DNA of 41,203 nucleotides, from NCBI GenBank assembly GCA_007618135.1, contig PHFX01000164.1, positions 1 to 41,203 of the forward strand, given 5' to 3'. The notes beneath the pieces are model-generated. The model saw only the letters and a list, made by a program, of their open reading frames with translations. It made no database searches and was not told the origin of the DNA. The number at the start of each line of letters is the position of its first letter. The first letter of the stretch is position 1. This stretch comes from Candidatus Brocadia sp. WS118 (GTDB lineage: Bacteria; Planctomycetota; Brocadiia; Brocadiales; Brocadiaceae). The translations under genes were made by a program, and so were the position numbers. Positions 34,129 to 41,203 of this stretch are shown one piece after another.

Positions 34129-34291
34129 GCGCCTGTTTCGAGCATATCAGCGGGGAATCTCCGGGTTTACTTCGGCTTCTGCCTTCTAACCACTACACTC
34201 CTCACAATGACCAGTGGTAATGAAGTGGTAATGTAGGGTGGATAAAGCGAAGCGTATCCACCAAAGAAAATGTATTTTTGCAGGGCTGCTC

Positions 34292-34540
34292 ATGAAACCA
34301 TCACACATTATCCGAATTGTACTCGTATCACCGGGAGATGTCGCAGAAGAGCGAAAGGTGATGGAGGCTGTCATTGACGAGGTAAACCGCTGTGTTGCCG
34401 CCGATCGCAATTTACATCTGGAATTAAGCCGTTGGGAGACTGATGCCTACCCGGGGTTTCACGCCGAAGGTCCTAAGGGAATCATTGATCCTATCTTACG
34501 TATCGAAGCGGGAGGGTATTTGGTGTCGCGTCTTGATTAG
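34292..34540 (+). pseudogene. Truncated DUF4062 domain protein
   Basis: Residues from MKPSHIIRIVLVSPGDVAEERK through FHAEGPKGIIDPILRIE match the N-terminal DUF4062 domain, a TIR-like-fold module found at the front of large signalling or defence ATPases. In intact proteins the next residues are typically a DCD-x-x-IGIFW segment; here the frame changes to AGGYLVSRLD and stops at 34540. An intron-like structured stretch begins immediately after. Only about 75 family residues remain of proteins that usually exceed 300. There is no ribosome site of note. The remnant suggests a former defence or signalling gene broken by insertion or deletion. Confidence 0.7.
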
Positions 34541-34544
34541 TGGC

Positions 34545-34705
34545 GTGCCCAGCGCAGGGTAGCGTCTTCTTATACGGGTGGAAGTCCCGTCATGGTAGAA
34601 GCCAGAGCCATGTAACATGGATGGCAGGGGGGCGATGAAAACGTTAGCTTCTGAAGCCCATTGATGAAGTCCCTTCCTTGCGAAGGAGGGGAAACCGGGT
34701 GGTTG
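34545..34705 (+). ncRNA. Group-II-intron-like 5' segment (structured, no RT)
   Basis: GTGCCCAGCGCAGGGTAGCG followed by ATACGGGTGGAAGTCCCGTC resembles the 5' boundary (GUGYG-like) and domain I of bacterial group II introns. AACATGGATGGCAG and TTCTGAAGCC are also reminiscent of intron segments. A strong hairpin (CCCTTCCTT-GCG-AAGGAGGGG) closes the region. No reverse-transcriptase frame and no domain V are recognised downstream, so at most this is a 5' fragment. Identification is from motif memory; another structured RNA is possible. Confidence 0.45.
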
Positions 34706-34727
34706 TTTTGGTTGTAGATGTGCTGAA

Positions 34728-35033
34728 TTAGGATTTTATCGGTAATGAACAGGAATCTCCTCTTTTGCCTCTTGAAATGGCGCGGCAGAGTGTTCCATCA
34801 GAGTTCACCCTTAAAGGGCAACGGCGTACCTTCAACATCAGATACTGAATTTTTTTGTGTTGAGTAATCGTAAGAATTCTTTGACGTTTGTCGGTAGATG
34901 GATCATAACCGAACATGATTCTTTTCAATTTCTCCAGGGCTGCAATGCGTTCACGATACGTCTTATTTTTCCAATAGTCGCAATTCTCGCTTTCATGGAG
35001 AGAGGTGATTTTAAAGGACTTTTTCCCTTGCAC
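34728..35033 (-). CDS. Small hypothetical protein overlapping the radical SAM gene, probably altered at its 3' end
   Basis: A 101-codon frame starts at GTG 35033, which overlaps the end of the upstream radical SAM gene region (TAATGTG). The first half (SFKITSLHESENCDYWKNKT, then RERIAALEKLKRIMFGYDPS) looks like a small-protein family I have seen next to nucleotidyltransferase genes in toxin-antitoxin-like pairs, but I cannot name it. Family members as I recall end soon after the TITQ segment. Here the frame runs on for about 40 residues of Cys/Arg-rich sequence unlike the family, and no partner gene follows. A truncated or decayed pair is likely. Confidence 0.45.
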   Translation of the reverse strand: MQGKKSFKITSLHESENCDYWKNKTYRERIAALEKLKRIMFGYDPSTDKRQRILTITQHKKIQYLMLKVRRCPLRVNSDGTLCRAISRGKRGDSCSLPIKS

Positions 35034-35034
35034 A

Positions 35035-36279
35035 TTACTCTTTGCCTGCCCTTGCCATTTTCGGCTGATAGATGCAATAGGGCTCTTCGGCCAGATAGTT
35101 GCCCGTATCGTAAAAGGCCCGAGCCCTGCAACCCTCGCAAACTTTCTTATATTCGCATGCGCCGCACTTGCCTTCCAATAGATCAGGGTCGCGTAATTTC
35201 TGAAAGACCGGGGAATCATTCCAGATATCCACAAATTTTTGTTTCTTTACGTGGCCTGCCTCGACCGGCAGATAACCGCAGGGGAAGACTTCTCCTTTGT
35301 GGGAAACGAAGCATACGCCCGTGCCTGCCAGACAGCCCTTCGTCATGGCCGCCATGCCGTGTGTCTTGGGTGAGATCGTGATGCCTTCCTCTTTCGCCCG
35401 TTCACGCATGATGCGGAAATAGTGGGGGGCGCAGGTGGCCTTGGTTTGAATCTTTGCTTCTTTTGAAAGATCGTAGAAATGATTCAGCACCTCCTCATAC
35501 TTCTTGGGATGAAGCATCTGATCATCGGCGATCTGAACTCCGCACCCGACCGGTACCAGCATGAAGATGTGCAATGCATCAGCTCCAAGGTTCAAGGCCA
35601 GGTTGTAAAGGTCGTCTACCTGATGGACGTTGTGCTTTGCAATCGTGCAGTTGATTTGCATGCTCATGCCCAGGTTTTTTAAGCGTTTAAACCCGGCAAT
35701 AGATCGTTCAAACGAGCCGGGGATTTTTCTGAATTCATCATGGGTTTTGGAGTCGGCGCCGTCAAAACTGATGGAAACCCTGGCAATGCCCGCGTCTACG
35801 ATATTCTTTGCCGTTTGGTCGTCAACGAGGGTTCCGTTCGTTGCCAGCGCAACGCTCAGCCCCTTGCTTACGGCGTACTTTGCAATCTCGAAGATATCCG
35901 GTCTGAAGAGCGGTTCACCTCCACTGAGCACCAGGATAGGTCTTCCTGCCTCAACAATGGCGTCTACGAGGGCAAGCGCCTCTTTTGTAGTCATATCATC
36001 CTTGGCAAGGGTGGTGCTTACATCTAAACGGCGGCAATGGACGCATTCCAGATTGCACCCCACGGTAGTCTCCCAAAAAACCAGGCGCAGCTGGTTTTTC
36101 ATGTTTTTCATGTATTCTATGGCAGACTTGCCGGAAGTCTCGTCTTTTATGCGAGTATAGGTTTCTCTTATCGTTTCAGGATGGCTGCCATGTTCATGTG
36201 ATGCAGGATGGCCGCTATGCATATGTGACGTAGGATGGCTGTCTGGATGTTTGCCGTGTGGATGATGCGGGTGCGACAT
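35035..36279 (-). CDS. ahbD: AhbD-like radical SAM haem synthase with His-rich N-terminus
   Basis: This 414-residue radical SAM enzyme has the [4Fe-4S] motif C75-x3-C79-x2-C82 (CNLECVHC), LSGGEPL, and a C-terminal SPASM-like cluster. The cluster includes CLAGTGVC, FPCGYLP, GKCGACEYKKVCEGCRARAF and EEPYC. The GCRARA...GNYLAEEPYC ending is what I associate with AhbD, which decarboxylates iron-coproporphyrin III to haem b in the sirohaem-dependent pathway. NirJ/AhbC-like paralogues are the alternative. The first 33 residues hold 12 histidines (HPHHPHGKHPDSHP...), a probable metal-binding tail not part of the core fold. GGAGGAG precedes ATG 36279. The promoter at 36407-36436 contains a palindrome, suggesting repression. 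Confidence 0.75.
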   Translation of the reverse strand: MSHPHHPHGKHPDSHPTSHMHSGHPASHEHGSHPETIRETYTRIKDETSGKSAIEYMKNMKNQLRLVFWETTVGCNLECVHCRRLDVSTTLAKDDMTTKEALALVDAIVEAGRPILVLSGGEPLFRPDIFEIAKYAVSKGLSVALATNGTLVDDQTAKNIVDAGIARVSISFDGADSKTHDEFRKIPGSFERSIAGFKRLKNLGMSMQINCTIAKHNVHQVDDLYNLALNLGADALHIFMLVPVGCGVQIADDQMLHPKKYEEVLNHFYDLSKEAKIQTKATCAPHYFRIMRERAKEEGITISPKTHGMAAMTKGCLAGTGVCFVSHKGEVFPCGYLPVEAGHVKKQKFVDIWNDSPVFQKLRDPDLLEGKCGACEYKKVCEGCRARAFYDTGNYLAEEPYCIYQPKMARAGKE

Positions 36280-36406
36280 GTTCTCCTCCGATTTTCATTG
36301 ATTTAAGGCAACTACAGAGGTTTCTGGAAAAACAGGGAAAGTTTTTCATGGTCTCTCTGATCTCTATCCTCTGCAGCAAAAAGTAGTCAAAATTTTACAT
36401 GATAGT

Positions 36407-36436
36407 ATTATAAATGAACATTCATTGTTTGGTCAA
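36407..36436 (-). promoter_or_regulatory. Promoter of the AhbD-like gene with embedded palindrome
   Basis: On the minus strand, TTGACC (36436-36431) is separated by 18 bases from TATAAT (36412-36407). The spacer contains the perfect palindrome AATGAATGTTCATT (36426-36413). A bound repressor would block polymerase. Transcription would start near 36400, leaving a leader of about 120 bases. Confidence 0.65.
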
Positions 36437-36641
36437 TTAATAAAACAATCTTTTCTGAAGGCCATTGTGCTTGCATGGGCAATGGTCACCCCGTAGTGTG
36501 AAGATGATTTGAAAAACTGCTTTTGCGTGGTCAAACCGTATAGATATCGCTTACGTCATGTTAACAGATAATTGTCTAATGTCGCAATACAGCGAATCTG
36601 TAATCAAACACACCATAGGAACATTAGGTAGGGGTCAAGAG

Positions 36642-36804
36642 TCAGAAATCCGGCATCAGATTCTCCACCCACTGCGCCCCCGCCAGCGGGGGACAATCCA
36701 CCTGCTCCGGATCAGACAGAAGGGCTTTTGCCGGGGAAAAGAACTGCCATACACCACAAAATACCAAACCTCCCATGTACAAGGCCGAATACTTTGTTTC
36801 TCAT
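36642..36804 (-). pseudogene. Decayed small exported-protein gene
   Basis: ATG 36804 follows AGGAGAGGG. It reads MRNKVFGLVHGRFGILWCMA and stops after 30 codons. A second frame continues with a signal-peptidase-like region (FFSPAKALLSDPEQVDCPPL) and stops at 36642. Joining the two with one frameshift gives a plausible signal peptide plus about 30 mature residues. The strong ribosome site and signal-peptide pattern suggest a former gene; the family is unknown. Confidence 0.35.
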
Positions 36805-36860
36805 ATGCTTACCCTCTCCTTTTCGTGAAACCTTTACGAAGTGTTGTTATAATTTTGTAC

Positions 36861-37015
36861 AATTTAGCTTTTTGAAAAATCCGTACATTTATAGATAATT
36901 CACATGAAACGGAAAACGTAGCGCGGGTGGTTTATCCCCCGCACAAGCCGACCACGCTTGTCCTCGACTATGATCGGGGAAGGGATCGGCGCTACCTTTT
37001 TCAAAGAGCTAAATT
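36861..37015. repeat. MITE-like element with 19-bp terminal inverted repeats
   Basis: AATTTAGCTTTTTGAAAAA (36861-36879) is inverted at 36997-37015 with one mismatch. Inside, GTAGCGC is inverted as GCGCTAC near both ends of a GC-rich core. The element is about 155 bases long and has no coding frame. Confidence 0.7.
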
Positions 37016-37367
37016 GTCACGATTCTTCATGCCTCTCCGTTTCATTCAGCATGACAGTATATGCATGTCATTCTGAGGCCGATAGGCCGAAGAATCTCTT
37101 AATAGGGATGTTCATATTCATCTTCGGGTAGTTTTGGGCAATTGTTGGTGTACTCTTTGCCTTTTTTAGAAAGTAAAAATAGCATCTGAAAAATTGCAGG
37201 GGGCAATGGTCACCGTAGTCAAGACAATCGCCGCATAGCGTAAAAAAACGTTGAGAACCCATGAAAGCATAAAGTTTTTCTTAGCACAAATTGCAAAAAA
37301 ACGAATGAATGGTATGGCTGAGTACATCTTATAAAATTGTAGCGGCAAGGCGTGCCGCGCCATCGTA
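37016..37367. other. Intergenic sequence with repeat fragments
   Basis: It contains a GTCATTCTGAGGCCG...GAAGAATCTC fragment near 37068-37100, a common intergenic repeat type. GGGCAATGGTCACC near 37200 also occurs near 36478. No gene is recognised. Confidence 0.4.
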
Positions 37368-37444
37368 GTAGGGTGGGCATCGCCCGCCAAAAAATAGGTA
37401 ATGTGAGCGAGTTCGTGATGTTTGGTGGGCGATGCCCACCCTAC
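37368..37444. repeat. Long palindrome (24-bp arms, 29-base loop)
   Basis: A 24-base arm starting GTAGGGTGGGCATCGCCC (37368-37391) is inverted at 37421-37444 with one mismatch. The GGTGGGC(G)ATGCCCACC class of palindrome occurs repeatedly in many genomes as REP/MITE-like elements. Confidence 0.75.
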
Positions 37445-37472
37445 CCGCTCCTTCAACAAAGATACTATAGTG

Positions 37473-37559
37473 TAAGCGCATAAAGAAAGTTGTCATTGCG
37501 AGGGCGCTAACCCGAAGCAATCTCTATGGTGGGATTGCTTCGCTGTCGCTCGCAATGAC
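37473..37559. repeat. GTCATTGCGAG-type dispersed repeat, copy B
   Basis: The part 37473-37540 matches 34063-34128. GTCATTGCGAG (37492-37502) is exactly inverted as CTCGCAATGAC (37549-37559), giving a 68-base element with 11-bp ends, 38 bases downstream of the stop of the large surface-protein gene. Confidence 0.7.
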
Positions 37560-37596
37560 ATTTACCTGTATACTTACTTAAGACGTTTACTATACC

Positions 37597-40500
37597 TTAC
37601 TCACTCACCTTTACGGACACGTTATCTCTCAAACCATCTGCAGTATCGAATCTGACCTTTGCATTACCAGTATTCTTCCTGGCTGTGATTGTGAATATTG
37701 CATGACCGTTGGTATCTGTTACAGCGCTTGACGGCGAGACCGATACGCGCTTCTTACCATTCCTAACGGTAGCAGTTACCAGTATTCCGGCTTTTGGTTC
37801 GCCATTCCCGCATGTTACCGTTACCGTTTCGCCAGCACTCCCTTCTCTCAGGAGTTTCAGCGGTTCTGGTTTGGCATCCAGATTGGTTGCGTTGCAAGTT
37901 GGTGTTAATGTAAAATTGAAAATGTTTTTGCCAGTTTGTGGATTCGGGGCACCTTCTTCCACTATTACTATCTGTGAAGACGTTGCATAGTTTGATGCAA
38001 ACGCCGTTATTGTGTGTTGCCCAACAGATATTCCTGGTATAGAATACACACCATCTTGTCCTTGAACTGTACTGGACGTAGCCGATTCACCGGTATCTAA
38101 CGTTATTGTCGCACCGTTAATACCGGCACCAGTTATTGAGTCTGTTACTTGACCTGCAATGTTACCAGTCATTCCAGGTGTTGGTGTAGGATCTGCGAAT
38201 GTTGCATACACTGCCATCATGGTATAGTTGGCGTTCATTGTTACATTCGCAGTCTGACTCGTTGTCAAATCAACCCCATTGCGTTGCCACTTCTGGAAGC
38301 TATTGCCTCCTGCGGTTAATGGTGCAGTAAGTGTTACCGATGTGTTGTTGTTATAGGTGCGCGTGAACTGGGTCGCATCATTACCCAGGCCGTTGTTGTC
38401 ATTTGGACTAACCGTTATCGGCACGCCACTGTTTGGATTGGAAGATGCCACTGTCAGAGTACTTATCGGTTTGAATGTTCCTGTTCCAGATATCGGCTTG
38501 GTATTTGTCCCGCTTGTCGCAGTTGAAATGACCGTTACATTCCCGTTGTAAACTTTGGCCTCGGTAGGAGTAAAAGACACCGGTACTGGCTGTGAGCTTC
38601 CCGCTGCGATTGTTCCGCTACCCCAACTTCCACTAAAACCTGTTGGATAACTGATGGAATTCACCATCAATGTTGCATTTCCGTCATTGTAGATCGTCAT
38701 CGTCCGCTGAGCGCTGCTTCCCACCTGCACCTCACCAAAACTGAGGTCGCCTTCCAAGCGAATAATGCGAGTGGGAGTCGGTGTCGGTGTGACAGTCGGC
38801 GTGGGTGTTGGGAATGTTGCATACACTGCCATCATGGTGTAGTTGGCGTTCATTGTTACATTCGCAGTCTGACTCGTTGTCAAATCAACCCCATTGCGTT
38901 GCCACTTCTGGAAGCTATTGCCTCCTGCGGTTAATGGTGCAGTAAGTGTTACCGTCGTGTTGGCGTTGTAGGTTCGCGAGAACGGAGTCGTGCCATTGCC
39001 CTGACCGTTGTTGTCATTTGGACTAACCGTTATCGACACGCCACTGTTCGGATTGGAAGATGCAACTGTTAAGGTATGAGTGTCAGTCGGTGTAGGTGTA
39101 GGAAAAGACATTTCACTACCATACGTGGTTCCTGCACTATTCTGTGCTGCAATCCTGTAATAATAGGTTGTTCCAGCCGATAAGCCGCTTATGCTGATAC
39201 TTATTGTCGTTTCATCCCATCCACTCACAGTTTGAGTGGAAGAAGTACTGTTATACGCCCCACTTGTCGTTCCATACTCGAACCATGCCGTTGTGTTCAA
39301 TCCATTGGCATTGACAGTACCATTCAATGTTGCCGAGTTTGATGTTATATTTGACGTTGTACCCGTCGTCACCATTGGTGGTATTGTCATCTCACCTAAA
39401 TTAATATCAACCTGAACAGGAATAGTTCTATCAATATCAGTCCCATCTCCTAGTTCACCATGCCAATTAGATCCCCATGTCCAGACTGTACCATCTGGCT
39501 TCAAAGCAACAAGGTGATGCCGGCCTGCGGCAATAGCGACAATACCACTTATATCAGTGAACTGTACTGGTGCAGTTCTATACCAAAAACTTACTCCGTT
39601 TCCAGAGTGAACCCACCCATAATCTCCACAAACCCAAACCGTACCATCGGATTTCAAGGCTATGGTATGATTACTTCCGCCAGCAATGGCAGTAATACCG
39701 CTAAGCCCACTCATCTGCACCGGGGTAGTTCTGTCTGTTGTTGTTCCATCTCCTAATGCGCCGTTTCCGTTATTTCCCCATGCCCAGACCGAACCGTCAG
39801 ATTTCAGGGCAATACTATGATCATCGCCACAAGCAATGGCGATGACACTACTGAGTCCACTTACCTGTACAGGGGTGTTTCTATCTATGGTTGTTCCGTC
39901 TCCCAATTGCCCATGATTATTATATCCCCATGCCCAGACCGTACCATCTGATTTTAGTGCAAGGCTGTGACCCCATCCACCTGCGATGGCGGTAACACTA
40001 CTAAGGCCAGTCATCTGAACTGGTGTGCTTCTATCCGTGGTTGACCCGTCTCCCAATTGTCCATAAATATTCCTCCCCCAGACATAGACCGCTCCGTCTG
40101 ACTTCAGCGCAAGGCTGTGGCTATCTCCTGCATCAATAATATTAATACTACTGAGACCAGCTACCTGTACAGGGGTGTTTCTGTTTGTTTTAGTCCCGTC
40201 TCCTAATTGTCCACTCCAATTACCTCCCCATGCCCAGACTGTACCATCTAACTTCAAAGCAAGGTTATGTCCACCTCCACCATCAATGGTAATAACACCA
40301 CTGAGTCCACTCACCTGTATAGGATTGCTTCTATTAGTATTTGTTCCGTCACCTAATTGTGTATATTCATTCGATCCCCATGTCCAGACCGAGCCGTTTG
40401 ACTTCAAAGCCATAGAATGATAAGCTCCGCCCGAAATCTTTGGGATCGCTGTTGTTGGTGTTTCTGATTGAGCAACCGAAAGCCCAGAAGAATCGCTCGA

Positions 40501-41203
40501 CATTACGTTGGTATGCATAACGCATCGCGCCTGTACCTTCACTACGTATGTGCCTGAAGAAGACCATGACTTCGAGGCCGTTGCCGAAGACGACCAGTCG
40601 GAATACGTGCCGTCACCCCAGTTAAACAGGTACTCCACCGAATGACCCAGGCTGGATGTTGCTCCCCCTGTTGAATACGTGTAACTCGTCCCCACCGTGC
40701 CACTCGTCGGCCCGATCGGTGTACTTGGGGTTGAAACTGTCTCTCCCTCTGGTTGATAAATCGCCGTTAAGCTCACTGGTCTTGTGGTGTTCCCATTTCC
40801 ATTGGTAGTGTTGGTAAAGCTTACGGTATCATTGTAATTCCCAGCAGTGAGGCTATTGGCATTGCTATTTATTGAGACAGTTACTGTCGTGCTTACCCCT
40901 GCTCCAAGCGTTCCACTCGTTGATGATAAAGTTACCCATCCCTGCCCCTTAGAGGCCGTCCAGTTAATTGAACTGCCACCTGTGTTCTGAAGGGTATATG
41001 ACTTGCCCGATGGCGTGAATGGCCCCCCCTGATTCCCTGAGGATGTAAGTCCATCTGAAGGAGTTACGGAGAGGACACCGACTGTTGCATTCGCCGTTAA
41101 GCTCACTGGTCTTGTGGTGTTCCCATTTCCATTGGTAGTGTTGGTAAAGCTTACGGTATCATTGTGAGTCCCAGCAGTGAGGCTATTGGCATTGCTGTTT
41201 ATT
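37597..41203 (-). CDS. Large modular surface protein with seven-blade RCC1 propeller, N-terminus beyond the window
   Basis: The frame is open from the right edge to the stop at 37597, at least 1,200 codons. An internal ATG at 41106 is not the start, because repeat sequence continues in frame to the edge. Reading from the N-terminal side, it contains BACON/Ig-like repeats (40740-41203), a PKD-like domain (about 40440-40740) and seven RCC1 repeats (39390-40440) with WGxNxxGQLGDG blades. The sixth blade is degenerate (CGDYGWVHSGNG). Next come an Fn3-like domain (39100-39380), an InlB-B-like repeat (38811-39090), Pro/Thr linkers, a choice-of-anchor-D-like domain, a second InlB-B repeat (38196-38460), a CarboxypepD/CNA-B-like domain and an invasin-like Ig end. 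It is probably secreted for adhesion. No anchor is visible at the C-terminus. Confidence 0.88.
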   Translation of the reverse strand, partial: INSNANSLTAGTHNDTVSFTNTTNGNGNTTRPVSLTANATVGVLSVTPSDGLTSSGNQGGPFTPSGKSYTLQNTGGSSINWTASKGQGWVTLSSTSGTLGAGVSTTVTVSINSNANSLTAGNYNDTVSFTNTTNGNGNTTRPVSLTAIYQPEGETVSTPSTPIGPTSGTVGTSYTYSTGGATSSLGHSVEYLFNWGDGTYSDWSSSATASKSWSSSGTYVVKVQARCVMHTNVMSSDSSGLSVAQSETPTTAIPKISGGAYHSMALKSNGSVWTWGSNEYTQLGDGTNTNRSNPIQVSGLSGVITIDGGGGHNLALKLDGTVWAWGGNWSGQLGDGTKTNRNTPVQVAGLSSINIIDAGDSHSLALKSDGAVYVWGRNIYGQLGDGSTTDRSTPVQMTGLSSVTAIAGGWGHSLALKSDGTVWAWGYNNHGQLGDGTTIDRNTPVQVSGLSSVIAIACGDDHSIALKSDGSVWAWGNNGNGALGDGTTTDRTTPVQMSGLSGITAIAGGSNHTIALKSDGTVWVCGDYGWVHSGNGVSFWYRTAPVQFTDISGIVAIAAGRHHLVALKPDGTVWTWGSNWHGELGDGTDIDRTIPVQVDINLGEMTIPPMVTTGTTSNITSNSATLNGTVNANGLNTTAWFEYGTTSGAYNSTSSTQTVSGWDETTISISISGLSAGTTYYYRIAAQNSAGTTYGSEMSFPTPTPTDTHTLTVASSNPNSGVSITVSPNDNNGQGNGTTPFSRTYNANTTVTLTAPLTAGGNSFQKWQRNGVDLTTSQTANVTMNANYTMMAVYATFPTPTPTVTPTPTPTRIIRLEGDLSFGEVQVGSSAQRTMTIYNDGNATLMVNSISYPTGFSGSWGSGTIAAGSSQPVPVSFTPTEAKVYNGNVTVISTATSGTNTKPISGTGTFKPISTLTVASSNPNSGVPITVSPNDNNGLGNDATQFTRTYNNNTSVTLTAPLTAGGNSFQKWQRNGVDLTTSQTANVTMNANYTMMAVYATFADPTPTPGMTGNIAGQVTDSITGAGINGATITLDTGESATSSTVQGQDGVYSIPGISVGQHTITAFASNYATSSQIVIVEEGAPNPQTGKNIFNFTLTPTCNATNLDAKPEPLKLLREGSAGETVTVTCGNGEPKAGILVTATVRNGKKRVSVSPSSAVTDTNGHAIFTITARKNTGNAKVRFDTADGLRDNVSVKVSE
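38196..38460. repeat. Internal domain duplication, copy 1 (partner 38811-39075)
   Basis: The segment encodes an InlB-B-like domain and recurs 615 bases (205 codons) away at 38811-39075. The first about 144 bases are almost identical and the rest has diverged more, so the duplication or gene conversion is recent. Confidence 0.85.
40761..40873. repeat. Tandem 330-bp repeat unit boundary (partner 41091-41203)
   Basis: These 113 bases recur exactly 330 bases away at 41091-41203 with only a few differences and continue past the window edge. The period is 110 codons, one BACON/Ig-like domain, so more copies probably lie outside the window. Confidence 0.85.

Noticed and set aside
36680-36700. CCCCCGC/GCGGGGG hairpin as a terminator
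   Set aside because: It has no U-tract on either strand and overlaps the broken exported-protein frame.
36558-36875. Plus-strand 105-codon frame
   Set aside because: It overlaps the MITE arm and the opposite-strand signal-peptide remnant, has no ribosome site, and its residues look non-coding.
38760-38820. Short GT-rich repeats as a possible CRISPR or microsatellite
   Set aside because: They encode Pro/Thr linkers within the surface-protein frame; no spacer-repeat periodicity.

Overview
The window looks like chromosomal DNA from a planctomycete, most likely an anammox-type bacterium (Brocadiales). This is inferred from gene content, not from a marker RNA. It carries the small basic protein I recall as a PVC-superphylum signature, an oversized GreA of the kind I recall from Chlamydiae/Planctomycetes, an archaeal-type PEP carboxylase, an AhbD-like haem synthase and a bacterioferritin. 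An LptF/G-type permease points to a Gram-negative envelope. No rRNA, tRNA or CRISPR array was recognised.

Layout. 1-1179: IS3-family element, cut by the left edge. 1418-1606: small zinc-ribbon protein with a terminator. 2302-4005: exported TPR protein. 4029-6278 (minus): RRM RNA-binding protein and DEAD-box helicase, a probable cold/RNA-remodelling pair. 6871-9184: polar amino-acid ABC transporter (fused binding protein-permease plus ATPase). 9200-11422 (minus): giant GreA. 11809-20238 (plus): PEP carboxylase, LptF/G-like permease with a coiled-coil insert, a small ORF overlapping a rhomboid protease, dapB, clpB and a TlpA-like thioredoxin. 20369-20874: three tandem near-palindromes ahead of a small Cys-containing ORF. 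20915-23148 (minus): SPOR-like membrane protein, PVC small basic protein and aminotransferase, divergent from ligA across two good promoters. 25533-31901 (plus): compact cluster tldD-pilT-(nuclease-fold protein)-pilU-tldE-ubiA. 32095-33732: potassium channel (minus) divergent from bacterioferritin (plus).

From about 33.7 kb to 37.6 kb the DNA is accessory in character. It holds hairpins, a truncated DUF4062 gene next to a group-II-intron-like structured stretch, a His-rich AhbD-like radical SAM gene with a palindrome inside its promoter, a decayed exported-protein gene, and several MITE/REP-like palindromes. From 37597 to the right edge (minus) lies a very large modular surface protein with a seven-bladed RCC1 propeller and internally duplicated domains; its N-terminus is outside the window.

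The best candidates for something undescribed are the TldD/TldE genes enclosing PilT/PilU and a PD-(D/E)XK-like protein, the tandem palindromes at 20369-20418, the Y-shaped repeat at 5756-5812, and the repeat/intron-like region around 33.8-34.7 kb.
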